From: Legionellaceae bacterium
GTDB taxonomy: Bacteria; Pseudomonadota; Gammaproteobacteria; Legionellales; Legionellaceae
NCBI GenBank assembly: GCA_029210085.1
Contig: JARGPP010000007.1
Location: forward strand, 62,001 to 126,000
Direction of reading: 5' to 3'
DNA length: 64,000 bases
Made by a program: the position numbers and the translations under genes. The notes below the pieces were generated by a model that saw nothing but the letters and a program-made list of their open reading frames with translations, made no database searches and was not told the DNA's origin. Of the stretch, positions 31,607 through 40,947 are shown piece by piece (within the stretch, counting starts at the first letter, position 1; each line of letters starts with the position of its first letter).

Positions 31607-33127
31607 TTGAAGACATTACGACTAATACTTGGCGATCAACTCAGTGAATCTATCTCTTCATTAGAAGGGTATAATCACATGAATGATCATATCTTGATGT
31701 GTGAAGTTATTGAAGAAGCAACTTATGTTAAACACCACAAGAAAAAAATAGTACTAATCTTTTCAGCCATGCGTCATTTTGCCCAGGGCCTGCAAAAACA
31801 GGGTATGCAAGTTAGCTATAGTAAACTTGATGCCCCTGATAACGGTGGTAGTTTTAAGGAAGAAGTCAGACTTTTTATTGAAAATCACGATATTGAGCGA
31901 ATTATTGTGACTGAGCCTTCTGAATATCGTGTTTTAGAAAGTATTTTATCATGGCAATCTGAGTTTGGTGTAGCAGTTGAAATTCGTGATGATGAGCGAT
32001 TCTTGTGCTCTAGGAAACAATTTTCTGCTTGGGCTCATGATCGAAAACAACTGCGTATGGAATATTTCTATCGTGAAATGCGTAAGCAATATCAAATACT
32101 CATGAACCAGATGAAACCTATAGGAGATAAATGGAATTACGATGCTGAAAATAGGAAGGTACCTAAAGAAGGCTTACCTGTTCCCGCAACTTATCAAATA
32201 AAGCCTGATGTGATCACTCAAGAGGTCATGGGCATGGTTGCAGAACGTTTTGATGATCATTTTGGAGAATTAGAACCATTTCATTTTGCTGTAACTCGAG
32301 AGGGTGCTTTAGGTGCTTTGAAAAGTTTTATTGAGAATAGGCTACCAATCTTTGGCGACTATCAGGATGCCATGCTGACAGATGAACCCTGGATGTATCA
32401 CGCACACATCGGTATGTATATCAATATTGGCCTGCTGTTGCCTTTGGAGTGTATCCAGGATGCAGAGAAAGCTTATCAAGAGGGGCAAGCACCATTGAAC
32501 TCTGTGGAAGGTTTTATACGCCAAATTCTTGGCTGGCGTGAATATGTCCGAGGGATTTACTGGTTGAAAATGCCAGAATATAAAAAAGCCAATTTTTTTG
32601 ATGTGAAGCGCAAATTGCCAGATTTTTATTGGACTGGTGAAACTAAAATGAACTGTATCAGTCAATGTGTGAAGTCCACACGTGAGTTGGCTTATGCACA
32701 TCATATTCAGCGGCTGATGGTGTTAGGTAATTTTGCTCTAATTGCTGGTTTACATCCTGATGATGTCAATGAATGGTTTCTAATCGTGTATGCCGATGCA
32801 TTTGAGTGGGTTGAAATGCCAAATGTGACCGGTATGATTCTTTTTGCCGATGGAGGATACTTAGGCAGTAAGCCTTATGCTGCAGGTGGTAGCTACATAA
32901 ACAAAATGTCGGACTACTGCAAAAAATGCCATTATAAAGTTAGTAAGAAAAATGGCGAAACGGCCTGCCCATTTAATTATTTATACTGGGATTTCTTAGC
33001 AAGAAACCGAGTTAAATTGCAAGGAAATGCCAGACTGGGAATGATGTACAAAACGTATGATCGCATGAACGATGAAAAAAAACAGGCCATAGCGCAAGAC
33101 AGCGCTGCTTTTCTTGATTCTTTATGA
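31607..33127 (+). CDS. phrB: iron-sulfur cryptochrome/photolyase-related protein (bacterial (6-4) photolyase type)
   Basis: 506 residues, the full family length. The N-terminal Rossmann-like domain begins MKTLRLILGDQLS; the C-terminal FAD domain has ILGWREYVRGIYW and MPNVTGMILFADGG. Four cysteines expected to hold a 4Fe-4S cluster are visible: one in MNCISQC and three in YCKKCHYKV...ETACPFNY. Members repair UV (6-4) photoproducts or act as photoreceptors, with FAD and a ribolumazine-type antenna. The start is TTG 31607: an in-frame stop lies just upstream and the product then begins canonically; the AAGGTGG site is 13 bases away, rather far. It is enclosed by inverted IS3 remnants, which suggests acquisition by transfer. 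Confidence 0.92.
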   Translation: MKTLRLILGDQLSESISSLEGYNHMNDHILMCEVIEEATYVKHHKKKIVLIFSAMRHFAQGLQKQGMQVSYSKLDAPDNGGSFKEEVRLFIENHDIERIIVTEPSEYRVLESILSWQSEFGVAVEIRDDERFLCSRKQFSAWAHDRKQLRMEYFYREMRKQYQILMNQMKPIGDKWNYDAENRKVPKEGLPVPATYQIKPDVITQEVMGMVAERFDDHFGELEPFHFAVTREGALGALKSFIENRLPIFGDYQDAMLTDEPWMYHAHIGMYINIGLLLPLECIQDAEKAYQEGQAPLNSVEGFIRQILGWREYVRGIYWLKMPEYKKANFFDVKRKLPDFYWTGETKMNCISQCVKSTRELAYAHHIQRLMVLGNFALIAGLHPDDVNEWFLIVYADAFEWVEMPNVTGMILFADGGYLGSKPYAAGGSYINKMSDYCKKCHYKVSKKNGETACPFNYLYWDFLARNRVKLQGNARLGMMYKTYDRMNDEKKQAIAQDSAAFLDSL

Positions 33128-33214
33128 TTGAGTAGGCAGGCATTCTTTTGGGTCTTAGAAGATTTTCTGCCTCATTAGACTTCTATGATGGTTTGGGGGA
33201 TAAAAAACTAACGG

Positions 33215-33298
33215 TAATCTCCCCATTTTTAATGGCCCTTAAAAGTAGAGGGTTAAGCTGCGAATGCAGTTTTTGCGCAAGAGGAATATCGCTATGAC
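33215..33298 (-). pseudogene. second IS3-family remnant, opposite orientation
   Basis: On the minus strand this reads IPLAQKLHSQLN, the same transposase C-terminus as at 31490-31538, and ends with the terminal-repeat-like AAAATGGGGAGATTACC. Only the last ~80 bases of the element survive. It begins directly at the priA stop codon. Confidence 0.8.
33239..33287 (-). repeat. 49-bp repeat, copy B (inverted relative to copy A)
   Basis: Reverse complement of 31490-31538 with two mismatches; the 27-base core 33252-33278 is identical. Confidence 0.9.
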
Positions 33299-35299
33299 TT
33301 ATGCTAAATCAACAGGATCAACATCCATTGCCCATCGAACGCCACCTTGTCTAATGTGCGGAGGGTAAGTAGATTTGATGAAAGCGAGTGCTTGATGAAG
33401 CGCAGCTCTTGATGCTGATTTAATCAGGAGTTGCATATGATACTGGTTAGCTTTTCTAATGAGAGGAGCTGGGGCTGGACCCAGCACGGTTACCTCTAAA
33501 GCATGTAAATCAGTTTTTATTGTTGCTAGGAATTGTTTCAAGTTTGTTTCGTCTCGGGCGTAGGCACGGAGTAAGGCAAGATGATGGTAGGGGGGCCACG
33601 CGGCTTTGTCTCGGAGCGGAAATAAAGCTTCTGTGAAGGCAGCATAACCTGTTTGAATCAGTTGATTTAATAAGGGGTTATCAGGAAAGTGTGTTTGGAT
33701 TAACACTTCTCCTGCTTGCTCTGCTCGCCCTGCGCGTCCTGATACCTGTGTAATGAGTTGGCCTAGCCGCTCAAGGGCGCGAAAATCTTGATTATAAAAT
33801 CCGGCATCTGCATCGAGGATGACGACCAGTGTTAAATGAGGGAAGTGGTGGCCTTTTGCAAGCATCTGGGTGCCAATTAAAATTTGAGACTCACCGGATT
33901 CTATTTTAGCAAGTGTTGCTAGGAGTTGTTTATTCTGTCGGACCTCATCACGATCAATACGGGCAATTTGAGTGTCTGGAAATTGTTCGGTCAAATATTC
34001 GTGTATGCGTTGGGTTCCTGCACCAACAGGCACTAAATCTTCGCTTTGGCAGGTCTCACAATGTGTCACAATTGTCTTTTTAAAACCACAATGATGACAA
34101 ATAAGCTGATTTTTTTTACGATGCAGTGTTAAATGGCTATCACAAGCGCGACAGTCTGCCATCCAGCCACATTCATGGCAGAGTAATACCGGAGAAAATC
34201 CGCGGCGATTAATAAAAATTAATGCTTGGTTTCCCGCTTGGATATGCTTCTCAATGGCTTTTAATGTGGGTTCAGCTAGCCCATCAGTGAGTTTTTGGCA
34301 GCGTAGGTCAATGAGCTGGTAATGCAGTGGTGTTTGGTTCTCAGCTTTTTGTGTGAGACAAAGTCGTGTGTATTTTTTGAGAGTGCAGTTATGTAAGCTT
34401 TCAAGACTTGGGGTCGCAGAGCCTAAAATAATGGGGATATTAGCTTTGTGTGCACGTACTAAGGCAGCATCACGTGCAGAGTAACGAATACCTTCTTGTT
34501 GTTTAAAAGAGGCATCATGTTCTTCATCGATAATAATTAATCCAAGTGCAGGCATCGGGGTAAATAGTGCCGTTCTTGTGCCAATCACCAGCTTGATCTG
34601 GTTGGTTCGAGCAAGTTCCCAGGCTTCAGCACGTGATTTATCTGAAATATGGGAATGGAGTGTTGCCATTGGAATTTGAAAGCGTGCCTGAAATCGAGCA
34701 AACAGTTGAGGCGTTAGGCCTATTTCAGGGACTAAAATTAAGACCTGTTTGTTTTGTTCAAGCACTCGGGCTGCTAGTTGCAAGTAGACTTCGGTTTTAC
34801 CACTTCCTGTAACACCATCAAGAACAAATGTTTGATATTGATGGAGAGCGGTCATCATCATATGCAGAGCTGACGTTTGCTCTGGGTTCAGCGCTAACGC
34901 AGCTTCCGTGTCTTTAGTATCAGACTTTTCAGGAGGCAGCACGGTAATTTTTTGACCTTCACGATATTTCTTAGGCAAAGCAAGTGTCAGTACATCTGAG
35001 AGGGGTGCATGGTAATAGCGTGCCATCCATTGACATAGAGAGAGTAAGTGTTCTGAAATAATGGGCTCTTGATCAATGATCGAGGTAATCGGTTTGAGCT
35101 TGATGTGCTGATGCTCTGGTTTACCCGAGCCAATAACAATCCCAACACGCTCGGTTTTTCGAAAAGAAACCCAAACCCGTGCGCCAATAACAGGAGGTGT
35201 ATTTGATGGCGCTAAGTAATCAAAATAATCCCGCTTGGTGTTGGGTATGCAAATGCGTAAGACAGGCACGGTTTTAGCGTTCCCAGCTGTGGCTTGCAC
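33299..35299 (-). CDS. priA: primosomal protein N', replication-restart helicase PriA
   Basis: 666 residues, somewhat shorter than E. coli PriA (732). An N-terminal DNA 3'-end-binding domain precedes the helicase core with Walker A GVTGSGKTEVYLQ (about 156-168) and the DEAH-type IIDEEHDASFKQQ. Eight zinc Cys are visible (CHECGWMADCRAC, ICHHCGF, CETCQ). PriA reloads the replisome at stalled forks. Its ATG lies 26 bases inside the upstream pterin gene, so it ends the leftward midA-PTPS-priA operon. Confidence 0.96.
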   Translation of the reverse strand: MQATAGNAKTVPVLRICIPNTKRDYFDYLAPSNTPPVIGARVWVSFRKTERVGIVIGSGKPEHQHIKLKPITSIIDQEPIISEHLLSLCQWMARYYHAPLSDVLTLALPKKYREGQKITVLPPEKSDTKDTEAALALNPEQTSALHMMMTALHQYQTFVLDGVTGSGKTEVYLQLAARVLEQNKQVLILVPEIGLTPQLFARFQARFQIPMATLHSHISDKSRAEAWELARTNQIKLVIGTRTALFTPMPALGLIIIDEEHDASFKQQEGIRYSARDAALVRAHKANIPIILGSATPSLESLHNCTLKKYTRLCLTQKAENQTPLHYQLIDLRCQKLTDGLAEPTLKAIEKHIQAGNQALIFINRRGFSPVLLCHECGWMADCRACDSHLTLHRKKNQLICHHCGFKKTIVTHCETCQSEDLVPVGAGTQRIHEYLTEQFPDTQIARIDRDEVRQNKQLLATLAKIESGESQILIGTQMLAKGHHFPHLTLVVILDADAGFYNQDFRALERLGQLITQVSGRAGRAEQAGEVLIQTHFPDNPLLNQLIQTGYAAFTEALFPLRDKAAWPPYHHLALLRAYARDETNLKQFLATIKTDLHALEVTVLGPAPAPLIRKANQYHMQLLIKSASRAALHQALAFIKSTYPPHIRQGGVRWAMDVDPVDLA

Positions 35300-35765
35300 A
35301 TTGCCCGGGGGATGAAAATATTTTGATTACTAGGCGCGCAATATGATGACGCTCCAGTGCCAGTTCATCTTGTATTAATTCTTGTATAAACCACCGAGAG
35401 AGCTCTTCAATCGTAATATTAGCCAGTGGCATGAGCGTAATGTCTTCTTTAAGGAAGATCATCTTTTTTTTATTAAACGTGAAGTAATAATACTCAGCAT
35501 CTTCATCATAGATTAAATAAGGTGAGTGTGCGGGCATCAAGAAAGTTTGGTGAAGTTTTTTGCACAAATATTGGACGCGATCTTTATAATAGCGATAGTC
35601 AAAAGTAAGGCCATTTTTTTCAATCTGGGTGCTAAGGGCTAAATAGACTTCATAACGGTGTCCATGAAGTGGCTCTCGGTCAGTTGCTGAAAAGATAGTG
35701 GTGTGACCTGCAGAAAAGCTCATGGCAGGTTTTTGAAGCTCAATAGTCGTTGAATAAGTGCTCAT
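35274..35765 (-). CDS. 6-pyruvoyl-tetrahydropterin synthase family protein, PTPS-III-like
   Basis: 163 residues of the PTPS/QueD fold. Zinc ligands are His21 (FSAGH) and His34/His36 (HGH). The catalytic Cys of QueD (CxxxHGH) is missing; instead Glu31 lies in the ExxHGH arrangement (REPLHGH), the signature of the PTPS-III subgroup, which can cleave dihydroneopterin triphosphate-derived substrates and stand in for dihydroneopterin aldolase in folate synthesis. The C-terminal SSPGQCASHSWE corresponds to the substrate-anchoring region. It overlaps both neighbours (4 and 26 bases). folM lies close by, supporting a pterin/folate role over queuosine synthesis. Confidence 0.75.
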   Translation of the reverse strand: MSTYSTTIELQKPAMSFSAGHTTIFSATDREPLHGHRYEVYLALSTQIEKNGLTFDYRYYKDRVQYLCKKLHQTFLMPAHSPYLIYDEDAEYYYFTFNKKKMIFLKEDITLMPLANITIEELSRWFIQELIQDELALERHHIARLVIKIFSSPGQCASHSWER

Positions 35766-36883
35766 GTGTCTAAACTCGCTCTTTTGTCGTGCAGTTGGAA
35801 CCCGCTTAAGGGGAAATCAAATGATTTTGTGAGGCCAATGATTTTAAAGAGTTCACCCATTTCATTCGGTTGTACAAGCTTCTTAACGGCTTGTTGTGTT
35901 TGAAATTGGGATTTGGCGTCATGTGCTTCGCCTTTAAGTAAGTCTAACAAACCGTTTGCAAGTAAGAAAGAGGCTTGATTGGTATAGCCTGTGACTTCAA
36001 AACCGGCTTGAAGTGCGCTATCTGCTACATGCGTAAAGTCAACGTGAGCGGTAATATCTTCTTCGCCTGGATGAAGCAAGGGATTAGGATGTGCTTTGTG
36101 TTGATAATGACACATCAGTGTCCCTTGATGTCTGTCTGGGTGATAATATTCATGTTGTGGAAAACCATAATCAATGAGTAATACCGCACCGCGTATGAGT
36201 AGATTAAAGCAAGCCTTTATCCAGCCTTGAATAAACAAGTTAGCTTCTGAGGCATAGGGTGTTACATCATGTTGAATGACTTGTCGTACATGCTGTGTGA
36301 GTGCTGAGTTTGTACAAGGTTCAAAATATTCTGTAAGTTGATTGTCAGCGTTTAGCCCAATCTTGCTTTCAAGCAAGCCTTCGTTGGTTCTTAGAAAACG
36401 ATGAACGGGCATCGCATCTAAGACTTCATTTGCAATAATCACACCTTCAAAAGGTTTTGTAGGTAAGGTTGTATGCCACTGTACGCGGTTTGCTAAATGG
36501 GGGATATTTTGGTTTATATTTTGTTCTTGTACGTTTCTTAATGAGCCACTGATTTCAAGAATATGATAGGTTTCTGGCAGTGCATGTCGTTTTTCTAGGT
36601 GTGTTAGTATATCAATACATAAGCGCCCTGAGCCTGCACCAAACTCAAAGAGTGCTGGATGTGAGAGATGCTTTAAGATGGCTTCACATTGATGCGCAAG
36701 TGTATAGCCAAATAAAGGGGTGAGCTCTGGTGCTGTAATAAAATCACCCGCAGCCCCTAAAGGTGACTTTAATCGATTATAATATCCCCACTTAGGTGAA
36801 TAAAGTGCTTGTTGCATGAAGTCACAGAATGTAATTTTTGTGTGTTGTGAGAGGTCTGCTCGCAAGTAGTCAATGGGCTGCAT
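35762..36883 (-). CDS. MidA-type SAM-dependent methyltransferase
   Basis: 373 residues of the COG1565 family, related to mitochondrial NDUFAF7/MidA. The N-terminal CDFMQQALYSPKWGYY and AAGDFITAPELTPLFG are family signatures; the SAM motif is FEFGAGSGRLCIDIL near 79-93, and IIANEVLDAMPVHRF near 130. The mitochondrial member methylates an arginine of complex I; the bacterial substrate is not known. It heads the leftward operon and is divergent from folM (36 bases). Confidence 0.88.
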   Translation of the reverse strand: MQPIDYLRADLSQHTKITFCDFMQQALYSPKWGYYNRLKSPLGAAGDFITAPELTPLFGYTLAHQCEAILKHLSHPALFEFGAGSGRLCIDILTHLEKRHALPETYHILEISGSLRNVQEQNINQNIPHLANRVQWHTTLPTKPFEGVIIANEVLDAMPVHRFLRTNEGLLESKIGLNADNQLTEYFEPCTNSALTQHVRQVIQHDVTPYASEANLFIQGWIKACFNLLIRGAVLLIDYGFPQHEYYHPDRHQGTLMCHYQHKAHPNPLLHPGEEDITAHVDFTHVADSALQAGFEVTGYTNQASFLLANGLLDLLKGEAHDAKSQFQTQQAVKKLVQPNEMGELFKIIGLTKSFDFPLSGFQLHDKRASLDT

Positions 36884-36919
36884 GAGAAAGTAATAGTTGT
36901 TCTAAAAGGAGACAATACC

Positions 36920-37678
36920 GTGAATCCGGAAAAGACACAAGAGAAGGGGGTTGCGCTGGTAACCGGGGCTGCTCGTCGTATCGGTGCTGTGATTGCAAAA
37001 AGCCTGCATGAAGTGGGTTATGATGTGGTGATTCACTGTCGACAATCGAGACATGAAGCGGATGTTTTAGCCAAGCATTTGAATGCTAAGCGCGCGGACA
37101 GTGCTTGTGTGCGTATGGCTGATTTGTGTATGCAATCAGAGGCTGAAGCTTTGGTAAAAGCAGCATATGCATGGAAAAAACGATTAGATCTTTTAGTGAA
37201 TAATGCATCGCAATTTATTAAAACGCCAATTCAAGGTTTTGATGAGCGTATTTCGGATATATTGTGGGGCATTCATGTCAAAGCGCCTTTTTGGCTGTCA
37301 CAGGCAGCGTATCCATTCTTAACACAATCAGGTGATGGAAATATTGTGAATATCACGGATATTCATGCAGAAAAGCCGCGGCGTGATTACGCGGTGTATA
37401 CACAAACCAAAGCGGCACTGAATATGCAAAGCATGTCACTTGCTTATGAGTATGCGCCCAATGTGCGTGTGAATGTAGTGGCTCCAGGCCCAATATTATT
37501 ACCCGAAGGCGAGAATGCACTGAGTGCCGAGATGCAAGCTGCAGAAATTGCGTCTCATATTCCATTGAAACGCTGGGGAGAGCCTAAATGGGTTGCTGAG
37601 GCTGTGCTAGCATTTGCATCTAATTCATATATTACTGGGCAAATGATGCGTGTAGATGGTGGGCGCAGTTTGAGCTAG
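36920..37678 (+). CDS. folM: pteridine reductase-type SDR, FolM-like
   Basis: 252 residues, short-chain dehydrogenase. TGAARRIGAVIA (about 16-27) has the Arg-containing dinucleotide motif typical of pteridine reductases (TGxxxRxG); NNASQF follows, and the catalytic YxxxK is in YAVYTQTKAAL. The C-terminus VDGGRSLS is standard. FolM reduces dihydromonapterin or dihydrofolate with NADPH. Divergence from an operon with a PTPS-III-like gene supports the pterin assignment over a 3-oxoacyl-ACP reductase. Confidence 0.85.
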   Translation: MNPEKTQEKGVALVTGAARRIGAVIAKSLHEVGYDVVIHCRQSRHEADVLAKHLNAKRADSACVRMADLCMQSEAEALVKAAYAWKKRLDLLVNNASQFIKTPIQGFDERISDILWGIHVKAPFWLSQAAYPFLTQSGDGNIVNITDIHAEKPRRDYAVYTQTKAALNMQSMSLAYEYAPNVRVNVVAPGPILLPEGENALSAEMQAAEIASHIPLKRWGEPKWVAEAVLAFASNSYITGQMMRVDGGRSLS

Positions 37679-37699
37679 CATGTGGTGTGTTTTGGAGTG

Positions 37700-39037
37700 T
37701 TAGTCGAACTTTGGTCCATCTATTGGAGGTGCTTCGTTTGAGTCTTCTCGTAGCTGTCGAATGCTCTCTTTATACTGATTGGACTGTGCAGGTCCAGATG
37801 CTATGTCATAGAGCTCATTGGCCTCTTCAAGTAATGCGAAAAATGCATGGGTATTTTCATATGCATCACTCGAGTCATCATTATTTTCCATGGTTTGGTG
37901 AAGATGGTTGAGGGTTTCTTGGGTTGGGTTTTCTAAAAACTGCTTGAGTGCTGTTGCAAGGTTGATAATACATTGATTGGATTGTTTTTCGTGTTCACTT
38001 CCGCCTTTTATCATTCTCATAACTACTCTGGTTTTATTGATTTTTGTATGAGGTTCTAGTCGCTCTAATAGTGATTTTACTTTATCAGTGTGATTCGCTT
38101 CTTCGGCGAGTAGCTCGCCTGATTGCTTCATGAGCGCCATGCGTTGTTCTGTTAGCGTAGTCAGGGATTGAAACTGGGGTAATAGCGTTTCTAAATTTGT
38201 CCGAGCGCTGCCATATTTTTCAATCACCTGTTCTCTTTCGATGGTATCATTCAGTTTGCCAAAAAATATAGCAAAAAAAGCATTGTAGAAATTTTCCCAT
38301 AGTTGCGTGAATGGGGATGGGGCTGCAGCCTGTATGACTTCGTTTAAAAGTTCAATTCTTCTGCGAAGAGCATTGATTTCATCTTGAATATCTTGAGAAC
38401 CCTGTGTAATTGCTCGTATATTTTCTTTTTCATCGGGCGTAATACGTGCATCAAGTTTGTCATATTCTGCACGGTATTGTTGGTCGAGTTGTTTTATTTT
38501 GAGCTCGTTTTCTTTAATGGTTAGTGCTGTACGTGTTTGTAGTGGTACGAGTTCATTTCTGAGGCTTTCTAATATATTCGTAGTCAGTATTTTTTGCTCA
38601 TCCACTGTTACTGTTCTTGAGTCCTCTGAGTTTTCGGCGAAAAATGGCGTCATAACTTCTATAGGATATTGCTGAAGTAACTCAAGGTTATCTTTTGTTA
38701 ACAGGTCAAGGAGGGCAAAGTCTGTTAAAGTCGCAGTATAATCTTGTTCGTATGTCCATGTATCTGCGGCTATTTTGGGAGGAAGTTGGACGCCTTTTAT
38801 AAGATGTGCGAATGTCTCTGAATTAATTTGAATCTTATTTTTTTTTAAACAATCTAAAATAACGCTTATTCGCCTAACTTCTGATGCTTTTTGAATGGTC
38901 CTAAATTTAGATAAGCTCTCGTTTACATCAAGTCCTATTTGAGTCAGAGTAGAGGGCAATTCTTGTTCTAACTCTTTCATCTCTTCGTCAAAAGATGCAC
39001 GAGGTTGATTAAGATCGAAGTCAATATCCGGATTCAT
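37700..39037 (-). CDS. hypothetical coiled-coil protein
   Basis: 445 residues, no recognised domain, no signal peptide, and no clear membrane span except a hydrophobic patch (LWENFYNAFFAIFFGKL, about 265-281). Regions about 150-240 and 290-340 are rich in Glu/Leu/Lys/Gln and likely coiled coil. The C-terminal ~100 residues are highly acidic and polar, ending ALRQLREDSNEAPPIDGP-like sequence, in the style of Dot/Icm substrates. It lies convergent to folM. Candidate effector; unproven. Confidence 0.7.
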   Translation of the reverse strand: MNPDIDFDLNQPRASFDEEMKELEQELPSTLTQIGLDVNESLSKFRTIQKASEVRRISVILDCLKKNKIQINSETFAHLIKGVQLPPKIAADTWTYEQDYTATLTDFALLDLLTKDNLELLQQYPIEVMTPFFAENSEDSRTVTVDEQKILTTNILESLRNELVPLQTRTALTIKENELKIKQLDQQYRAEYDKLDARITPDEKENIRAITQGSQDIQDEINALRRRIELLNEVIQAAAPSPFTQLWENFYNAFFAIFFGKLNDTIEREQVIEKYGSARTNLETLLPQFQSLTTLTEQRMALMKQSGELLAEEANHTDKVKSLLERLEPHTKINKTRVVMRMIKGGSEHEKQSNQCIINLATALKQFLENPTQETLNHLHQTMENNDDSSDAYENTHAFFALLEEANELYDIASGPAQSNQYKESIRQLREDSNEAPPIDGPKFD

Positions 39038-39074
39038 CTTGCCCCTCCCAACTGATTGCTTAGTATGAGTAAGA

Positions 39075-39119
39075 GAGCAAAATTTGCTCCTCTAACTTAA
39101 TTTATAGTTAAACTAGAGG
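39075..39119. other. inverted repeats between lpoA and the coiled-coil gene
   Basis: A perfect 15-base palindrome GAGCAAAATTTGCTC (39075-39089) touches a larger imperfect hairpin (CCTCTA...TAGAGG, 39089-39119) spanning the lpoA stop. It may be a terminator for lpoA or an operator for the gene to the left; no long T-run supports termination. Confidence 0.35.
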
Positions 39120-40906
39120 GGATTTGCAACGCCTGCGTTAAATTGACCGAAGGGAAGAATGCGAGAGATACGGTGGTCTTGGCTGAGATAAAGAGCGCCG
39201 GTTTGGTTGTCAGTGCCTAGGGCTGGAAAAAGCAGAAGTGAGTTTAGTTCCGTACCTAACGCGTAGCTGTCTATGCCTAAGGCATAGAGACGCGTGTAGC
39301 TGTTAAAGCCTTCGGGCCAATCTTGCTTTCTAGCACCTGGGTTTTTAAAGACCCAAGGCATATCACAGAAAATAATGTGGTCTAGGTCGCGGTCGGCGAT
39401 GGTGTTTTGTGTGCCTGTGTATACGCTAGATGTTGCGTATACAGGCATGTTTCCTGCGTAATAATATCGAAGCAAGGGCATGATTTGGCGTGCATTTGAG
39501 GGGTACGCCAGTAAAAAAATCACATCAAAATCTTCTCGCCGTAGCGCTGTACGCTCTATGGATGGATTTTTGGCAATGGCTTTGAGCTGCCTTTTGCGCT
39601 CATCATCAGGAACGGCTTGCAATAATCCGCGTACGTCTTCATTTAGATTGTCTGTTTCACTGGAGTTAAAGCGCAAGGTATCGACCACTTGGCCGCGTAG
39701 TCCTTTCCATTCTTGGGAGAATGCATTGAGTGTTTCATCTCCCCAGGTACCTGTTGGTGCAATGATGAGCGCGCGTGAAAGGCCAGAGCGACGTGCTTTT
39801 ACAGCCACTTGGCGTGCTTCATGAGGCGGAGATAGGCCAAATTGGTAAGCATGGTCTTGTGTGCGAGTGTCCACATTATTGAGGAGTAATGTGGGTACGG
39901 GATGCTGCATTGCTGCAACAGCGGCAACGCTTGTTTTTTCAAGAGGGCCAATCACATAGTTGGCACCATCGGCAATAGCACGCTGGTAAGCATGGGTCGG
40001 TGATATTTTATGGGTATCATAAAAGCGCAGAGTGGTTTTTGTGACGGCACCTTTTTCACGAAGGGCTGCCATAAAGCCATCTTGAATGGCTTGGCCTGGG
40101 CCTGCAAGTGGCCCGGATAAAGGCAAGAGTAAGGCAATGTGTTTGGGCTTGGTATATAAGTGGTCTTGCATGGCCTCAAGGGATTGAGGCAGTAATGCAC
40201 GTGCGGGGTGTTGTGGGTATGTTTGTTGCCATGCTTCTAGCTGGGTGAGCATTTTTTGTGGATAAGCAGGATTTTTTCGGGCAATTAAGGCCAGTTCGGC
40301 CCATCCACGCAAAACAGCATCGGCTTCTGCTTCAACGGCCAGAGTATTGAGCTCTGCATTGGGCAGTGTGGTTAAGGCAAGCCAAAGTGCGCGGCGGTTG
40401 TTTTCACGTGACTGTTCGTCAGGCAAAATGCGATCGAGCTTAATACGCTCGGTAATTGATTCGAGTGGTCTGCCGAGTGACTGGTAGCTGTGCGCAAGTG
40501 CTTCGTGAAATTGTGCCTGTTCGTATAAGGGCAATTGTTCAATTTTGCGTATGCTTGCAAGGCGCTTGAATGCTGATTGTGGGTGTTTTTTTGCAAGGTC
40601 AATTTTTGCAAGCAATAGCGATTTTTTATCAGATTGAATCGAAGATTCAGGCGAAACCTGTGCTAGAATGGATTTTGCTTGTTGCCATTCGCCTTCATCA
40701 ACCAGGCGACCTGCTGCAAGTAGCAATAAAGCTTGTTTTTCTTCACCTAAATGATTGTTTGCAAGTGCGATATAAGCTTCTGCAGACATGGTATAGGGGC
40801 TTTGAAGGGGGCGCGCACCGTTACGCACAACGTTCGTGCATTGCGTAAGCAAGCCAAGGCAGGCCAAAAAGGCCATTATTTTTAGGTGACGAAAGTGCAA
40901 CAGCAT
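39113..40906 (-). CDS. lpoA: penicillin-binding protein activator LpoA
   Basis: 597 residues from ATG 40906, chosen because GGAGG is ten bases upstream and the product then begins with a lipoprotein signal (lipobox LLTQC); a longer frame to 40966 would run into rsmI. An N-terminal TPR-like helical domain (about 40-240) is followed by a periplasmic-binding-protein-like domain (IALLLPLSGPLAGPGQAIQDG onward). LpoA stimulates PBP1A from the outer membrane. It is divergent from rsmI, as in E. coli, but yraN-diaA-dolP, which normally follow lpoA, are 20 kb away. Confidence 0.93.
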   Translation of the reverse strand: MLLHFRHLKIMAFLACLGLLTQCTNVVRNGARPLQSPYTMSAEAYIALANNHLGEEKQALLLLAAGRLVDEGEWQQAKSILAQVSPESSIQSDKKSLLLAKIDLAKKHPQSAFKRLASIRKIEQLPLYEQAQFHEALAHSYQSLGRPLESITERIKLDRILPDEQSRENNRRALWLALTTLPNAELNTLAVEAEADAVLRGWAELALIARKNPAYPQKMLTQLEAWQQTYPQHPARALLPQSLEAMQDHLYTKPKHIALLLPLSGPLAGPGQAIQDGFMAALREKGAVTKTTLRFYDTHKISPTHAYQRAIADGANYVIGPLEKTSVAAVAAMQHPVPTLLLNNVDTRTQDHAYQFGLSPPHEARQVAVKARRSGLSRALIIAPTGTWGDETLNAFSQEWKGLRGQVVDTLRFNSSETDNLNEDVRGLLQAVPDDERKRQLKAIAKNPSIERTALRREDFDVIFLLAYPSNARQIMPLLRYYYAGNMPVYATSSVYTGTQNTIADRDLDHIIFCDMPWVFKNPGARKQDWPEGFNSYTRLYALGIDSYALGTELNSLLLFPALGTDNQTGALYLSQDHRISRILPFGQFNAGVANPL

Positions 40907-40947
40907 GAGCGTGTAACCTCCCGAACTCAGACGTAGCAGGATAAACC

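Noticed and set aside
39480..39824. 114-codon plus-strand ORF inside lpoA
   Set aside because: Arg/Ser-rich shadow frame within a conserved gene, no ribosome-binding site.
40395..40415. TTTCACGTGA-type sequences (also at about 4650 and 43475) considered as parS sites
   Set aside because: Each matches only part of the 16-base parS consensus, lies inside unrelated genes and is far from parAB.
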